Position numbers and translations under genes: made by a program
The notes under the pieces: generated by a model
Databases searched by the model: none
What the model was told of the DNA's origin: nothing
The model's input: the letters and a program-made list of their open reading frames with translations, nothing else
From: an uncultured Chlorobiaceae bacterium
GTDB taxonomy: Bacteria; Bacteroidota; Chlorobiia; Chlorobiales; Chlorobiaceae
Reading direction: 5' to 3'
DNA: 19,867 nucleotides
NCBI GenBank assembly: GCA_903917955.1
Contig: CAIXCO010000223.1
Coordinates: 1 to 19,867, forward strand
In this document: positions 12,703 to 19,867 of the stretch, piece after piece
Layout: every line of letters begins with the position of its first letter
How positions within the stretch are numbered: the stretch's first letter is position 1

Positions 12703-15621
12703 TCATAGTTTCCGTTTTTTCTCAACAATCTTATAGGCCTCAACAATATCGCCAACCTTGATATCGTCATAGTTCTTGAGGCTCATACCGCACTCATAGC
12801 CAGCATCAACCTCTTTGACATCATCCTTGAAGCGCCGAAGTGCTGCAAGCTGGCCTTCATAAATTTGGACACCGTCACGGAGCAAACGAACCTTGGAATC
12901 GCGGAACATCTTGCCCTCAAGCATATAACAGCCACCGACATTGCCAATCTTGGGCACCTTGAATATCTGGCGAATCTCAAGCGAACCAAGACTCTCTTCA
13001 TGAAGTTCAGGTGAGAGCATTCCCTCAAGAGCCTTCTCGACATCTTCAAGCACATGATAAATAACACTGTAGAAGCGAACGTCAAGATCTTCCTTTTCTG
13101 CAAGCTTTTTGGCATTGACATTTGGCCGTACCCTGAAACCGATAATGATGGCATCAGAGGCTGCGGCAAGCAACACGTCAGTTTCGGTGATCTGCCCAAC
13201 GCCCTGGTGAATAATCTGTACCTTCACCTCTTCATTCTGAATCTTCATAAGACCATCAGCGAGAGCCTGAATAGAGCCATCAGTATCAGCCTTGATAATG
13301 ACACTCAACTCTTTCATCAGTCCTTCCTTAATCTGGCGGGCAATACTGTCGAGCTTGACACGCGTACTGCGGCGGAAATCATGCTCACGGCGAATAACCT
13401 GGCGCTTCTGGGCCAAATCGCGAGCCTCCCTGTCTGTTACCATAACCGTCAACGCATCACCCGATTGCGGTAGATCCTCAAACCCGAGCACCCTGACCGG
13501 CTGCGAAGGGTTGGCAAAAAGAATTCTCTTGCCTCTCTCATCCATAAGAGCACGAACCTTGCCCATGGTATTGCCAGCAACAAAAGGATCGCCCACCTTG
13601 AGAATTCCTCGCTGAACGAGCACCGTAGAAATAACGCCCTTGCCTTTATCAAGCTCCGATTCAACGATGATTCCACTTGCCGGAACCGCTCGTGAATAGT
13701 TGCCCCTCAGCTCACGCATTTCAGCTTCAGTCAACACCTTCTCCATCAGCTCAGCAATGCCGATACCTTTTTTTGCAGAGATCTCCTGGCACTGATAGGC
13801 TCCACCCCACTCTTCAACAAGCACTCCAGCTTCACTTAACTGGGTCTTGATCTTCTCGGGATTGGCTTCAATCTTGTCAATTTTATTCAGTGCAACAACA
13901 ATCGGCACACCAGCCGCTTTAGCATGATTGATCGCCTCAATGGTCTGGGGCATGACACTATCGTCAGCGGCAACAACAAGAATAACAATATCGGTCACCT
14001 GTGCGCCCCTTGCCCGCATGGCGGTAAAGGCTTCATGACCCGGCGTATCAAGAAAGGTTATTTTGCGGTCGCCTTCAACCGTTACTTCGTAAGCTCCAAT
14101 ATGCTGGGTAATACCACCTGATTCACCGGCAACAACTTTACTGTTGCGGATATAATCGAGGAGCGAGGTCTTTCCATGATCAACATGCCCCATGATTGTC
14201 ACAACCGGGGGACGGGTCTGCATGTCAGCTTCCTCATCCTCGGTCACAATCACGGCAGTTGCCTCAACCTCTGAAATAAACTCCGCCTCAAAACCGAACT
14301 CAAGAGCAATCAGTTCAATCGACTCCTTGTCGAGCCGCTGATTGATGGTAACAAACTTGCCGAGAGCAAAACACTTCTGGATAATATCCTTGGCAGTAAT
14401 GCCCATAAGCTCCGCCAGTTCATGGGGTGAAGCGTACTCGGTAACTCGGACAACAAGACGCTGTGACTCGCGGAAGGCCTCATCCACTTCATGCTCTCGC
14501 TCACGCTCGTTGCGGCGCTGCTTACGGAATTTCTGGCGTGAACCTGTGCCACTGCGATCATCAATACCGCTGATCGTTTTCTGAATATTTGCCGAGATAA
14601 CCTTATCGTCTACCGCCGGCTTCTTTTTCTTCTTTCCTTTTTTCTTTGCATCGACGGCAACAACCGGCTTTGGCTTTGCATCCGTGGCTGGTTTAACTAC
14701 CGGCTTCTTGGCAACAACCGCAGCCGCCGCAGCAGCAGCCTTCTCTTCCGGCTTGCTCTCCTCCACAGGCTTCGTCACAAACTCATTTTTCAGGGCATCA
14801 GCCTGCTCCTGGAAATTCTTTTTACGGTTTTTCTTGTTCCTGCCAGCATGAATGTCGAGGGTACCAAGCACGGTAAGACCACCCATCATCTGCGGAGAGG
14901 CAAAAGAGACAAGATGCTCGTTGACCGAGGGCTCCTCTTTTTTGACAACTGGCTCAGGAACTTCGGGGGTCTCAGGACGTTCAGCGGGTGCAGAAATTTC
15001 AGGAAGTTCAGAAGTCGCCGGAAGTTCAGGGAGTTCAGGAACAGCAACAACTTCAGGAACGAAAACAACAACAGGAAGTTCGGGCACAACCACAACAACT
15101 TCAGGAACAAGAACGACTTCAGGGAGAACCACCGATTCGGCAAGAGCCTGTTGCTCCATGACCACAGAAGGTTCCGGAAGTTGCGCAACTGCCTGCAGCT
15201 CCAATGACTCGGCAATTGGAGGCTCCGGTACTGAAATCTCTTCCGGGGCAACCGTTATCAACTCGATGGGAGCAACCTCTTTTTTTACTTCTGCAACCAC
15301 AACCACCACCGGAGGTGCCGGAGGGCTGAGAGTTTCGCTGAGGTGCTGCTCTTTTTCATAAGTTTTCCGTGACTGCTCTTCAAGCCTTGAAAGGCGCTTC
15401 TCTTTATCCGCCCTTATTTTTTTGGTCTCGTCAACCATTTTCTTTTCAACGCTGAAATGGCCAAAAATAAGGCCGTGTGTCTCTTCACCTACCATAGAGG
15501 ATGTAGAGGCAACCCTGCCCCCTTCCTGCTTGACAAAAAGTAATACTTCCTGCGGACTTACCTGCAGTTCTCTTGCTATATCACTTATGCGGTATCTCTT
15601 TTCCATGTCCTCAAGGGCCAT
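12703..15621 (-). CDS. infB: Translation initiation factor IF-2
   Basis: IF2 is the GTPase that places initiator tRNA on the 30S subunit and promotes subunit joining. An N-terminal IF2_N-like module is at residues 9-45 (RYRISDIARELQVSPQEVLL). A long linker follows: Pro/Val/Glu/Leu-rich about 105-225, then Lys/Ala-rich about 265-340. The G domain has GHVDHGKT near 477, DTPGHEAF near 523, NKID near 578 and SAKKGIG. Domains II to IV follow, ending in the C2 fMet-tRNA-binding domain (VGDIVEAYK). ATG 15621 has a GAGGAGGA 6 bases upstream, a strong ribosome site. The total of 972 residues is at the long end because of the linker. Confidence 0.97.
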   Translation of the reverse strand: MALEDMEKRYRISDIARELQVSPQEVLLFVKQEGGRVASTSSMVGEETHGLIFGHFSVEKKMVDETKKIRADKEKRLSRLEEQSRKTYEKEQHLSETLSPPAPPVVVVVAEVKKEVAPIELITVAPEEISVPEPPIAESLELQAVAQLPEPSVVMEQQALAESVVLPEVVLVPEVVVVVPELPVVVFVPEVVAVPELPELPATSELPEISAPAERPETPEVPEPVVKKEEPSVNEHLVSFASPQMMGGLTVLGTLDIHAGRNKKNRKKNFQEQADALKNEFVTKPVEESKPEEKAAAAAAAVVAKKPVVKPATDAKPKPVVAVDAKKKGKKKKKPAVDDKVISANIQKTISGIDDRSGTGSRQKFRKQRRNEREREHEVDEAFRESQRLVVRVTEYASPHELAELMGITAKDIIQKCFALGKFVTINQRLDKESIELIALEFGFEAEFISEVEATAVIVTEDEEADMQTRPPVVTIMGHVDHGKTSLLDYIRNSKVVAGESGGITQHIGAYEVTVEGDRKITFLDTPGHEAFTAMRARGAQVTDIVILVVAADDSVMPQTIEAINHAKAAGVPIVVALNKIDKIEANPEKIKTQLSEAGVLVEEWGGAYQCQEISAKKGIGIAELMEKVLTEAEMRELRGNYSRAVPASGIIVESELDKGKGVISTVLVQRGILKVGDPFVAGNTMGKVRALMDERGKRILFANPSQPVRVLGFEDLPQSGDALTVMVTDREARDLAQKRQVIRREHDFRRSTRVKLDSIARQIKEGLMKELSVIIKADTDGSIQALADGLMKIQNEEVKVQIIHQGVGQITETDVLLAAASDAIIIGFRVRPNVNAKKLAEKEDLDVRFYSVIYHVLEDVEKALEGMLSPELHEESLGSLEIRQIFKVPKIGNVGGCYMLEGKMFRDSKVRLLRDGVQIYEGQLAALRRFKDDVKEVDAGYECGMSLKNYDDIKVGDIVEAYKIVEKKRKL
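14946..15306 (-). repeat. Pro-Glu-Val low-complexity linker coding region in infB
   Basis: Within infB the codons for residues about 105-225 repeat short units of the type PEVV, PELP and VPEV, with many aag-ttc-(a/g)g-g type nucleotide steps on the plus strand. The units vary in length (3 to 6 residues) and are not exact tandem copies. This is an unstructured linker between the N-terminal module and the G domain. It is also the source of the long Ser/Thr-rich and Asn/Arg/Phe-rich shadow frames on the other strand. Confidence 0.75.
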
Positions 15622-15667
15622 TACATCCTCCTCTGGATTTAAAAACGCTTTACTTCTTTCGCGATGT

Positions 15668-17230
15668 TCACTCTATAATCGGTTCTGATGATCTCTCCGC
15701 CGCCAACTCATCCGGCTCGCACTCGATAGTGTCATCAAAAAGAGTCGCCAGATCCGCTTCAGTAAACTCGTCTTTTACGGTTTTATAAATATTTTCAGCA
15801 ATCTTCCTCCAATAGCGCTTTTCCTCGTCGGTCACTTTTCGTTCCCTCGGTTTCACGCCTGTCTTGTAAGTTTTACCAAAGACCGTCTGCTCTTCAGGTT
15901 TGGAAGAACCAAGAAGAGAGGTCTCAATTTCATCGACTCCGGCTTTCAGTACTTTTTTAGCCGTATCAAGACCGCCATCAAGAAGCTGGTAAATCATATC
16001 ATCACCAAACTCCTCACGGAACTCAATGATATCAATATCTGTAGGATCTTCCATCGACTTGTCGATGACATCACGATAGACATCAATTTCGTAACCGGTA
16101 AGCTTCTCCGCCAGGTGAATATTGTTGCCATTCTTTCCGATCGCATATTTGATCTGGTCAGGCTTGAGCATCACCCTTGCTTTCCGGGTTTTCATGTCGG
16201 CATGGACCGTCAGAGGATCAATTTTCGCTGGCTGCATCGCCCTCGAAATATAGATCTGCGGCTCATCGGCATAGTAAATAACATCAATATTTTCATTGTT
16301 AAGCTCTTTGACAATGCTCTGGATCCGTTTGCCACGATACCCTACAGTGGCACCGACCGGATCAATGCGTGCACTGGTCGATTCAACAGCAACCTTTGCA
16401 CGTTCACCCGGCACCCGTGCAATCGCCTTGATGACAATAAGACCATCAAGAATTTCAGGGACTTCATGTTCAAAAAGCTTGTACAAAAAACGGTCGTCAA
16501 CTCTCGATACAATAACTTTCATACCTCCGTCCGCTTTCTCCCGCTCAACCATCGAGCCGTCATCAAGCCTCACCTTTGCTTTTTCACGCTCGATACGCTT
16601 GACGTAGAGCTTCATGCGCGGAGTTCTGCGGGGATTATCCTTTTTCATCATCTCCGACTTAGGCAAGACAAGCTCAACACGGTGATCTTTCGACGTGTTA
16701 TAGGTGAAAATGACCTCATTTGCACGAACCTGATAGACCTCACCGGCAACAATCTCTCCAACTTTTTCAAGGCACTCTTCATACACCACAAGACGCTCAA
16801 GATCGCGAACCTTCTTCTGTACCGACTGCTTGATAATCTGAATGGATTTGCGACTCAGATAATCTTCAAGCCGGATCGGGCCCTCTTCATAAGAGTCGCC
16901 AATTTCAAGCGAATCGTCAATTTTGCGAACCTCTTTAAGCGAAATCTCTATGCTTTCAATATCTACCTCTTCGACAATCTTTTTCAGGATATAGACTTCG
17001 AAATCTCCCCGCTCGGGGTTGATAAAAATGTTGGACTCAACTTCAGGGTCATAATCTTTTCGGAGCTGCTTCTGGATAATATCCTTGAGAAGGTCGGCAA
17101 TATCCATCTTTACAGCCGCACTTTCCGTGCGTTTATCCAGAAAAATCTTGGACTGCTCGATTTCACCGAAAGCGCTGGCAATCTGCGTCCTCCGCTCCAG
17201 TCCCTCATCTTTTATCTTTTTTTTGACCAT
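15668..17230 (-). CDS. nusA: Transcription termination/antitermination protein NusA
   Basis: NusA binds RNA polymerase and nascent RNA and affects pausing, termination and antitermination. The 520 residues comprise the polymerase-binding N-domain (about 40-160), an S1 domain (GEIVAGEVYQVRANEVIFTY to KLYVKRIEREKAKVRLDDGS), KH1 (DPVGATVGYRGKRIQSIVKE) and KH2 (IKYAIGKNGNNIHLAEKLTG), then an acidic C-terminal region with VTDEEKRYWRKIA. About 40 extra residues precede the usual NusA start (first conserved helix at about MDIADLLKDIIQ). They begin MVKKKIKDEGLERRTQIA, and no better start was seen nearby. It follows rimP by about 60 bases and precedes infB by about 45, the classical order. Confidence 0.96.
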   Translation of the reverse strand: MVKKKIKDEGLERRTQIASAFGEIEQSKIFLDKRTESAAVKMDIADLLKDIIQKQLRKDYDPEVESNIFINPERGDFEVYILKKIVEEVDIESIEISLKEVRKIDDSLEIGDSYEEGPIRLEDYLSRKSIQIIKQSVQKKVRDLERLVVYEECLEKVGEIVAGEVYQVRANEVIFTYNTSKDHRVELVLPKSEMMKKDNPRRTPRMKLYVKRIEREKAKVRLDDGSMVEREKADGGMKVIVSRVDDRFLYKLFEHEVPEILDGLIVIKAIARVPGERAKVAVESTSARIDPVGATVGYRGKRIQSIVKELNNENIDVIYYADEPQIYISRAMQPAKIDPLTVHADMKTRKARVMLKPDQIKYAIGKNGNNIHLAEKLTGYEIDVYRDVIDKSMEDPTDIDIIEFREEFGDDMIYQLLDGGLDTAKKVLKAGVDEIETSLLGSSKPEEQTVFGKTYKTGVKPRERKVTDEEKRYWRKIAENIYKTVKDEFTEADLATLFDDTIECEPDELAAERSSEPIIE

Positions 17231-17289
17231 CTCATTCTATGGATTGTGCATTTTTTAAAAAAAAATTTCCACTGACCCGTATAAACTCT

Positions 17290-17811
17290 CTATAATTCCG
17301 CCTCAGGAACCGCACGGATAATTTCGTTGAGGTAGAGTGTAACAGGCTCTGTTTTCGGCTCTTGTCCTCTTTTTTTATTTTTTTGAGGCATAATGACGAT
17401 GCAGGGAGCACTCTCTTCCGAAAGCGACACCTCCTGCAGATGGCCGGCCAGTTCAACAGGCTCGCCATCCGCTCCGGCAAAGGTAACCCGCAACAATTTG
17501 CCAACATGACGGATATACTGGCGAGGAATGATAATGGGCTCACCAAGACCGGGAGAGGAGACGATCATGTCAAAATTTTCTCCAATCAGCTCCAAAAGCT
17601 CATCATCGCCTTCAATCTGCTCGCGAACTCTTCTGCTCACATAAGCACACTGGTGAATGCGAATACCAATATCGGCATCCATCAGTATCTCTATTTTCCG
17701 GGCACTTGCCTTGCCTTTTACCTTTACATCAATGAGATAGGCTCCTTCACCCCGAGTACCGACAGCTTCGGCCATAACCCGTGAGAGACAATTCCTGATG
17801 CGCTCTTGCAT
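17290..17811 (-). CDS. rimP: Ribosome maturation factor RimP
   Basis: RimP acts in 30S subunit maturation. The 173-residue protein has the two-domain pattern: alpha/beta N-domain (AYLIDVKVKGKASARKIEIL, MDADIGIRIHQCAYVSRRV), the conserved VSSPGLGEPII loop, and the SH3-like C-domain (GKLLRVTFAGADGEPVELAG and HLQEVSL), with a charged KNKKRGQEPK insert before the end. The start ATG 17811 has AGAGG at normal spacing. It opens the translation operon, and a strong hairpin lies 37 bases before it. Confidence 0.9.
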   Translation of the reverse strand: MQERIRNCLSRVMAEAVGTRGEGAYLIDVKVKGKASARKIEILMDADIGIRIHQCAYVSRRVREQIEGDDELLELIGENFDMIVSSPGLGEPIIIPRQYIRHVGKLLRVTFAGADGEPVELAGHLQEVSLSEESAPCIVIMPQKNKKRGQEPKTEPVTLYLNEIIRAVPEAEL

Positions 17812-17827
17812 GAATACCTCTTATAAA

Positions 17828-17866
17828 CTTTAAAAAGAAAAACAAAAAAGTGGGGAATCCCCACTT
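17828..17866 (-). terminator. Strong intrinsic terminator directly upstream of rimP
   Basis: On the minus strand AAGTGGGG, a 3-base loop and CCCCACTT form a perfect 8-bp stem (17848-17866), followed by TTTTTTG, TTTTTC and TTTTT (down to about 17829). It ends the hisS-glutaredoxin-small membrane protein transcript. Because it lies only 37 bases before the rimP start codon, it would also act on any transcript that begins upstream of it. Confidence 0.85.
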
Positions 17867-17899
17867 CGAATAAGATACTTTTGTACGTCGTCAAATCAA
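17867..17899 (-). promoter_or_regulatory. Candidate rimP operon promoter overlapping the terminator region
   Basis: On the minus strand, TTGATT (17894-17899), 16 bases and TATCTT (17872-17877) make a plausible sigma70 promoter; an alternative is TTGACG (17889-17894), 16 bases and TATTCG. Either would start RNA at the base of the hairpin at 17848-17866. No good promoter fits between the hairpin T-tract and the rimP start. Confidence 0.35.
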
Positions 17900-17939
17900 G
17901 TGTCGCAATGTACGAAAAAACAATCCAAAGCACAACACC

Positions 17940-18152
17940 TTATATGACCTCCTGTTTTTTATTGTTGATCTGGCTTTCAAGCACCTCATACTCAGCCTCT
18001 TCGACATTCCGCCCTGAAGAAAATGACTCCCCTGAACGTTCACTACGGCCAACGCCCCCTCTCCTGAAAACAAAGAGCCCTCTTCGCAGCAGACGCACCA
18101 CCGTACGAATGACGAGAAAGAAAAAAATGAAGAGCAGAATAAATTTCAGCAT
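17940..18152 (-). CDS. Small membrane protein, unknown function
   Basis: This is a 70-residue protein with one N-terminal membrane segment (residues 1-20, FILLFIFFFLVIRTVV), then an Arg-rich stretch (RRGLFVFRRGG) and an acidic segment VEEAEYEVLESQI near the C-terminus. The positive-inside pattern suggests the Arg-rich part stays in the cytoplasm. It overlaps the glutaredoxin-like gene by 7 bases, so it is likely translated. Similar small membrane proteins with an EEA-(E/D)-(Y/F)-E motif occur in Chlorobi and Bacteroidetes (recollection). No function is assigned. Confidence 0.65.
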   Translation of the reverse strand: MLKFILLFIFFFLVIRTVVRLLRRGLFVFRRGGVGRSERSGESFSSGRNVEEAEYEVLESQINNKKQEVI

Positions 18153-18397
18153 TGATTCAACAACGCCCTGAGGCGATTTTCGTTCACCCGATATTTGAAA
18201 ACCTCAACACCATCAACAACGATGACCGGAATCTTGAGTCCAAACTTTTCAAGCAGCTCCCGGTCACCCGTAATATCCTTTTTTTCCAGTTCAAACGGCA
18301 ACGAGGCGTTGACTTTCAGCAGCACCTCCATAGCCTCATCGCACAAACAGCACTCTTTTTTGCCATAGAGTATCACCTTGTGGCCCGTGGTTGTCAC
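18146..18397 (-). CDS. Glutaredoxin-like / thioredoxin-fold small protein
   Basis: The 83-residue protein has a thioredoxin fold: strand KVILYGKKEC, the redox motif ECCLCDEA with CxxC (Cys17/Cys20), a helix, strand FELEKKDIT, helix DRELLEKFG, then the cis-proline KIPVIVVDG and a final helix. It belongs to the DUF836/glutaredoxin-like group, which probably reduces disulfides or mixed glutathione/bacillithiol-type disulfides; the partner is unknown. Translation starts at GTG 18397, which overlaps the hisS stop (GTGA), showing coupling. The C-terminus ends in Cys. Confidence 0.8.
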   Translation of the reverse strand: MTTTGHKVILYGKKECCLCDEAMEVLLKVNASLPFELEKKDITGDRELLEKFGLKIPVIVVDGVEVFKYRVNENRLRALLNQC

Positions 18398-19686
18398 GGT
18401 TGCACCTGCACAGCCGCAGCCGGTTTACCCAGAAGTTCAAGCAGAGCCTCCAGAGAGAGCATTGTCTGCTCAGAGGTGGCTAAATTTTTCAGGGAATAGA
18501 GCCCTGTCGCAAGCTCCGTCGCCCCAACAAAGAGTGCGTAGGATGCCTTTGTCCGGTTGGCCTCCCGCATCTGCGCCTTCATGCTCCTTGCCGCCAGGTC
18601 TATCTCCGTTTTGACAGAGGCTTTACGCAATCGGTAGACCATCTGCAGAGCATGGTCAGCCAGCTCCTGCTGCTGCACCACAACATAGACAAGCGGCCCT
18701 TGGGGAGCGAGATCTTCAAAAAGCCCCTGTTTTTCCATCGTCATCAAAAGCCTCTCCATCCCGACCGCAAACCCCACGGCAGGCACATCCGCCGAACTGC
18801 CAAGCTCACGGGCAAGACCATCATAGCGCCCGCCACCACCTATGGCATCCTGTGCTCCAAGCTCTGAACTGGTCACCTCAAAAGCGGTATTGCAATAATA
18901 ATCAAGTCCGCGAACCAGGCGATGATCGATATCGAAGGCAATATTGCGCTCCTGGAGATAGGTGAGCACCTTCTCAAAATCCTGCACCGATGCATCGCAG
19001 AGATACTCATACAACCTGGGAGCCCCGGCAATCAACTCCTGAAGCGCCGGATTTTTTGAATCAAGAATCCTCAAGGGATTTTTTTCAAGCCGCTCTTTCG
19101 AGGCATCATCCAAAATATCGGCAAAGGGCGAAAAATAGTTTTGCAATGCGACCCGGTAGCGGAGCCGGTCATCCGTATCGCCAAGGCTGTTGATTCGGAG
19201 CTTGAGGCGCTGAAGGCCGAGTGAGTGAAAAACCTCCATCATCAAGGTGATAACTTCGGCTACCGCAGCAGGCGAGGAGACTCCAAGCAGTTCAGCTCCG
19301 AACTGTGAGAACTGACGCTGACGCCCTGCCTGGGGCCTCTCCTTGCGAAAGAGTTCTCCCATATAGTACAACTTGTGTACCGGAGCAGAGGCGAGCAGAT
19401 TGTTCTGAAGCGCCGCCCTCATCACCCCTGCAGTCATCTCCGGACGCAGCGTCAACGAGCGCCCTTTCGGGTCAGGCTGAAAGGTGAACATCTCCTTGCC
19501 TACAATATCCGTCGTCGAACCAATTCCTCTCTGGAAAAGCTCGGTATACTCAAAAACCGGAATCCGTATTTCACTGAAGCCGTAAAGAGAGGCCAGAGTA
19601 TCGACAACTCCTTCTACATATTTCCATCGGGCCGCCTCTTCGGGAAAAATATCCCGTGTGCCCTTTACTGCCTGATACTGCGGCAT
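18394..19686 (-). CDS. hisS: Histidyl-tRNA synthetase
   Basis: A class II synthetase that charges tRNA-His. Its 430 residues are a normal length. Motifs: KGTRDIFPEEAARWKYVE at the start, motif 2 region LTLRPEMTAGVMRAAL, the histidine-binding LVRGLDYYCNTAFEV, AIGGGGRYDGL and motif 3 VGFAVGMERL; a C-terminal anticodon-binding domain (VYVVVQQQELADHALQMVYR to GATELATG) is complete. ATG 19686 fits the family start. It follows the EIIA-like gene by 33 bases and overlaps the glutaredoxin-like start. Confidence 0.98.
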   Translation of the reverse strand: MPQYQAVKGTRDIFPEEAARWKYVEGVVDTLASLYGFSEIRIPVFEYTELFQRGIGSTTDIVGKEMFTFQPDPKGRSLTLRPEMTAGVMRAALQNNLLASAPVHKLYYMGELFRKERPQAGRQRQFSQFGAELLGVSSPAAVAEVITLMMEVFHSLGLQRLKLRINSLGDTDDRLRYRVALQNYFSPFADILDDASKERLEKNPLRILDSKNPALQELIAGAPRLYEYLCDASVQDFEKVLTYLQERNIAFDIDHRLVRGLDYYCNTAFEVTSSELGAQDAIGGGGRYDGLARELGSSADVPAVGFAVGMERLLMTMEKQGLFEDLAPQGPLVYVVVQQQELADHALQMVYRLRKASVKTEIDLAARSMKAQMREANRTKASYALFVGATELATGLYSLKNLATSEQTMLSLEALLELLGKPAAAVQVQP

Positions 19687-19719
19687 AACTGTAATAATCC
19701 CTTGCTGATAAAAATGTTG

Positions 19720-19867
19720 TTATATCTGTGGAAAATCCCTCTCCTCTTCGCGGAAAAGCTCAATAACCTCTGCGGCGGACGATGCAAGAAGAATCTTCTG
19801 GCGAACATCATCGCGGCCCGCAAGCCTTGTAATGCGGCCGAGAAGTTTCAAATGCTCTGAAAGCATC
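19720..19867 (-). CDS. C-terminal end of a PTS EIIA / PtsN-like protein (partial)
   Basis: The frame open from the window edge to a TAA at 19720-19722 encodes HLKLLGRITRLAGRDDVRQK, then ILLASSAAEVIELFREEE, ending DFPQI. This resembles the last helices of nitrogen-regulatory EIIA (PtsN) domains (HLKLLA-R-ISR, ...LL...A...E-(V/L)-x-x-I/F). EIIA domains relay phosphate or regulate potassium and nitrogen metabolism; a stand-alone PtsN or an EIIA domain at the end of a transporter are both possible, as the catalytic His lies outside. It lies 33 bases upstream of hisS in the same direction. Confidence 0.65.
   Translation of the reverse strand, partial: MLSEHLKLLGRITRLAGRDDVRQKILLASSAAEVIELFREEERDFPQI

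Noticed and set aside
14946..15306. Possible CRISPR-like or tandem repeat array
   Set aside because: Repeat units are coding, unequal and without spacers of constant length; they belong to the infB linker.
14848..15361. Repetitive Ser/Thr/Gly and Asn/Arg/Phe-rich plus-strand frames
   Set aside because: These are the reverse of the IF2 Pro-Glu-Val linker codons.
16115..17275. 386-codon plus-strand open frame opposite nusA
   Set aside because: Long but fully antisense to the well-supported nusA; the residues (Asn/Phe/Ile-rich) look like a shadow.

Overview
The window looks like a chromosomal piece of a green sulfur bacterium (Chlorobiaceae: Chlorobium/Pelodictyon/Prosthecochloris type). This rests on gene content and protein style: a type 2 (FMN) isopentenyl diphosphate isomerase beside an all-trans prenyl diphosphate synthase, a Bacteroidetes/Chlorobi-type omega subunit (Rpb6 fold), a GlmU reduced to its uridylyltransferase domain, and an IF2 with a long Pro/Val/Glu-rich linker. 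The genus is an inference.

Layout. (1) Positions 1 to about 1900, minus strand, visibly AT-rich: a decaying defence/mobile island. It holds the left end of an ISL3-type insertion sequence, cut by the window edge, which appears to have inserted into a type II restriction-endonuclease-like gene that also carries an in-frame stop. Next come a frameshift-broken gene of unknown function and a HigB/HigA toxin-antitoxin pair in which the toxin has a one-base frameshift while the antitoxin is intact. (2) About 1900-2164: no supported gene; a candidate promoter for the next operon. (3) 2165-5387, plus strand: type 2 IDI, prenyl diphosphate synthase and DprA, with a 4-base overlap and a 2-base gap. (4) 5556-7831, plus strand: an OmpH/Skp-like periplasmic protein, an LptC-like lipoprotein, PanD and a single-domain GlmU, so mostly envelope precursor and assembly functions. 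(5) 7863-17811, minus strand: a long translation/transcription run in transcription order rimP, nusA, infB, rbfA, truB, ribF, rpsO, yicC, gmk, rpoZ and a VOC/glyoxalase-like gene. (6) 17940-19867, minus strand: the end of a PTS EIIA (PtsN-like) gene, hisS, a glutaredoxin-like gene and a small membrane protein, closed by a strong intrinsic terminator directly upstream of rimP.

How the genes work together. Block 5 makes and matures the translation machinery (30S maturation by RimP and RbfA, initiation by IF2, tRNA pseudouridine 55 by TruB, protein S15), with transcription factors NusA and omega and nucleotide/flavin cofactor enzymes (Gmk, RibF). Block 3 feeds C5 units into C15/C20 prenyl diphosphates, needed for bacteriochlorophyll tails, carotenoids and quinones. 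Block 4 supplies UDP-GlcNAc and LPS/outer-membrane assembly factors. No tRNA, rRNA or CRISPR array was seen. The accessory interest lies in the first 1.9 kb, where several independent inactivating lesions sit side by side. I did not find a convincing new intact system.
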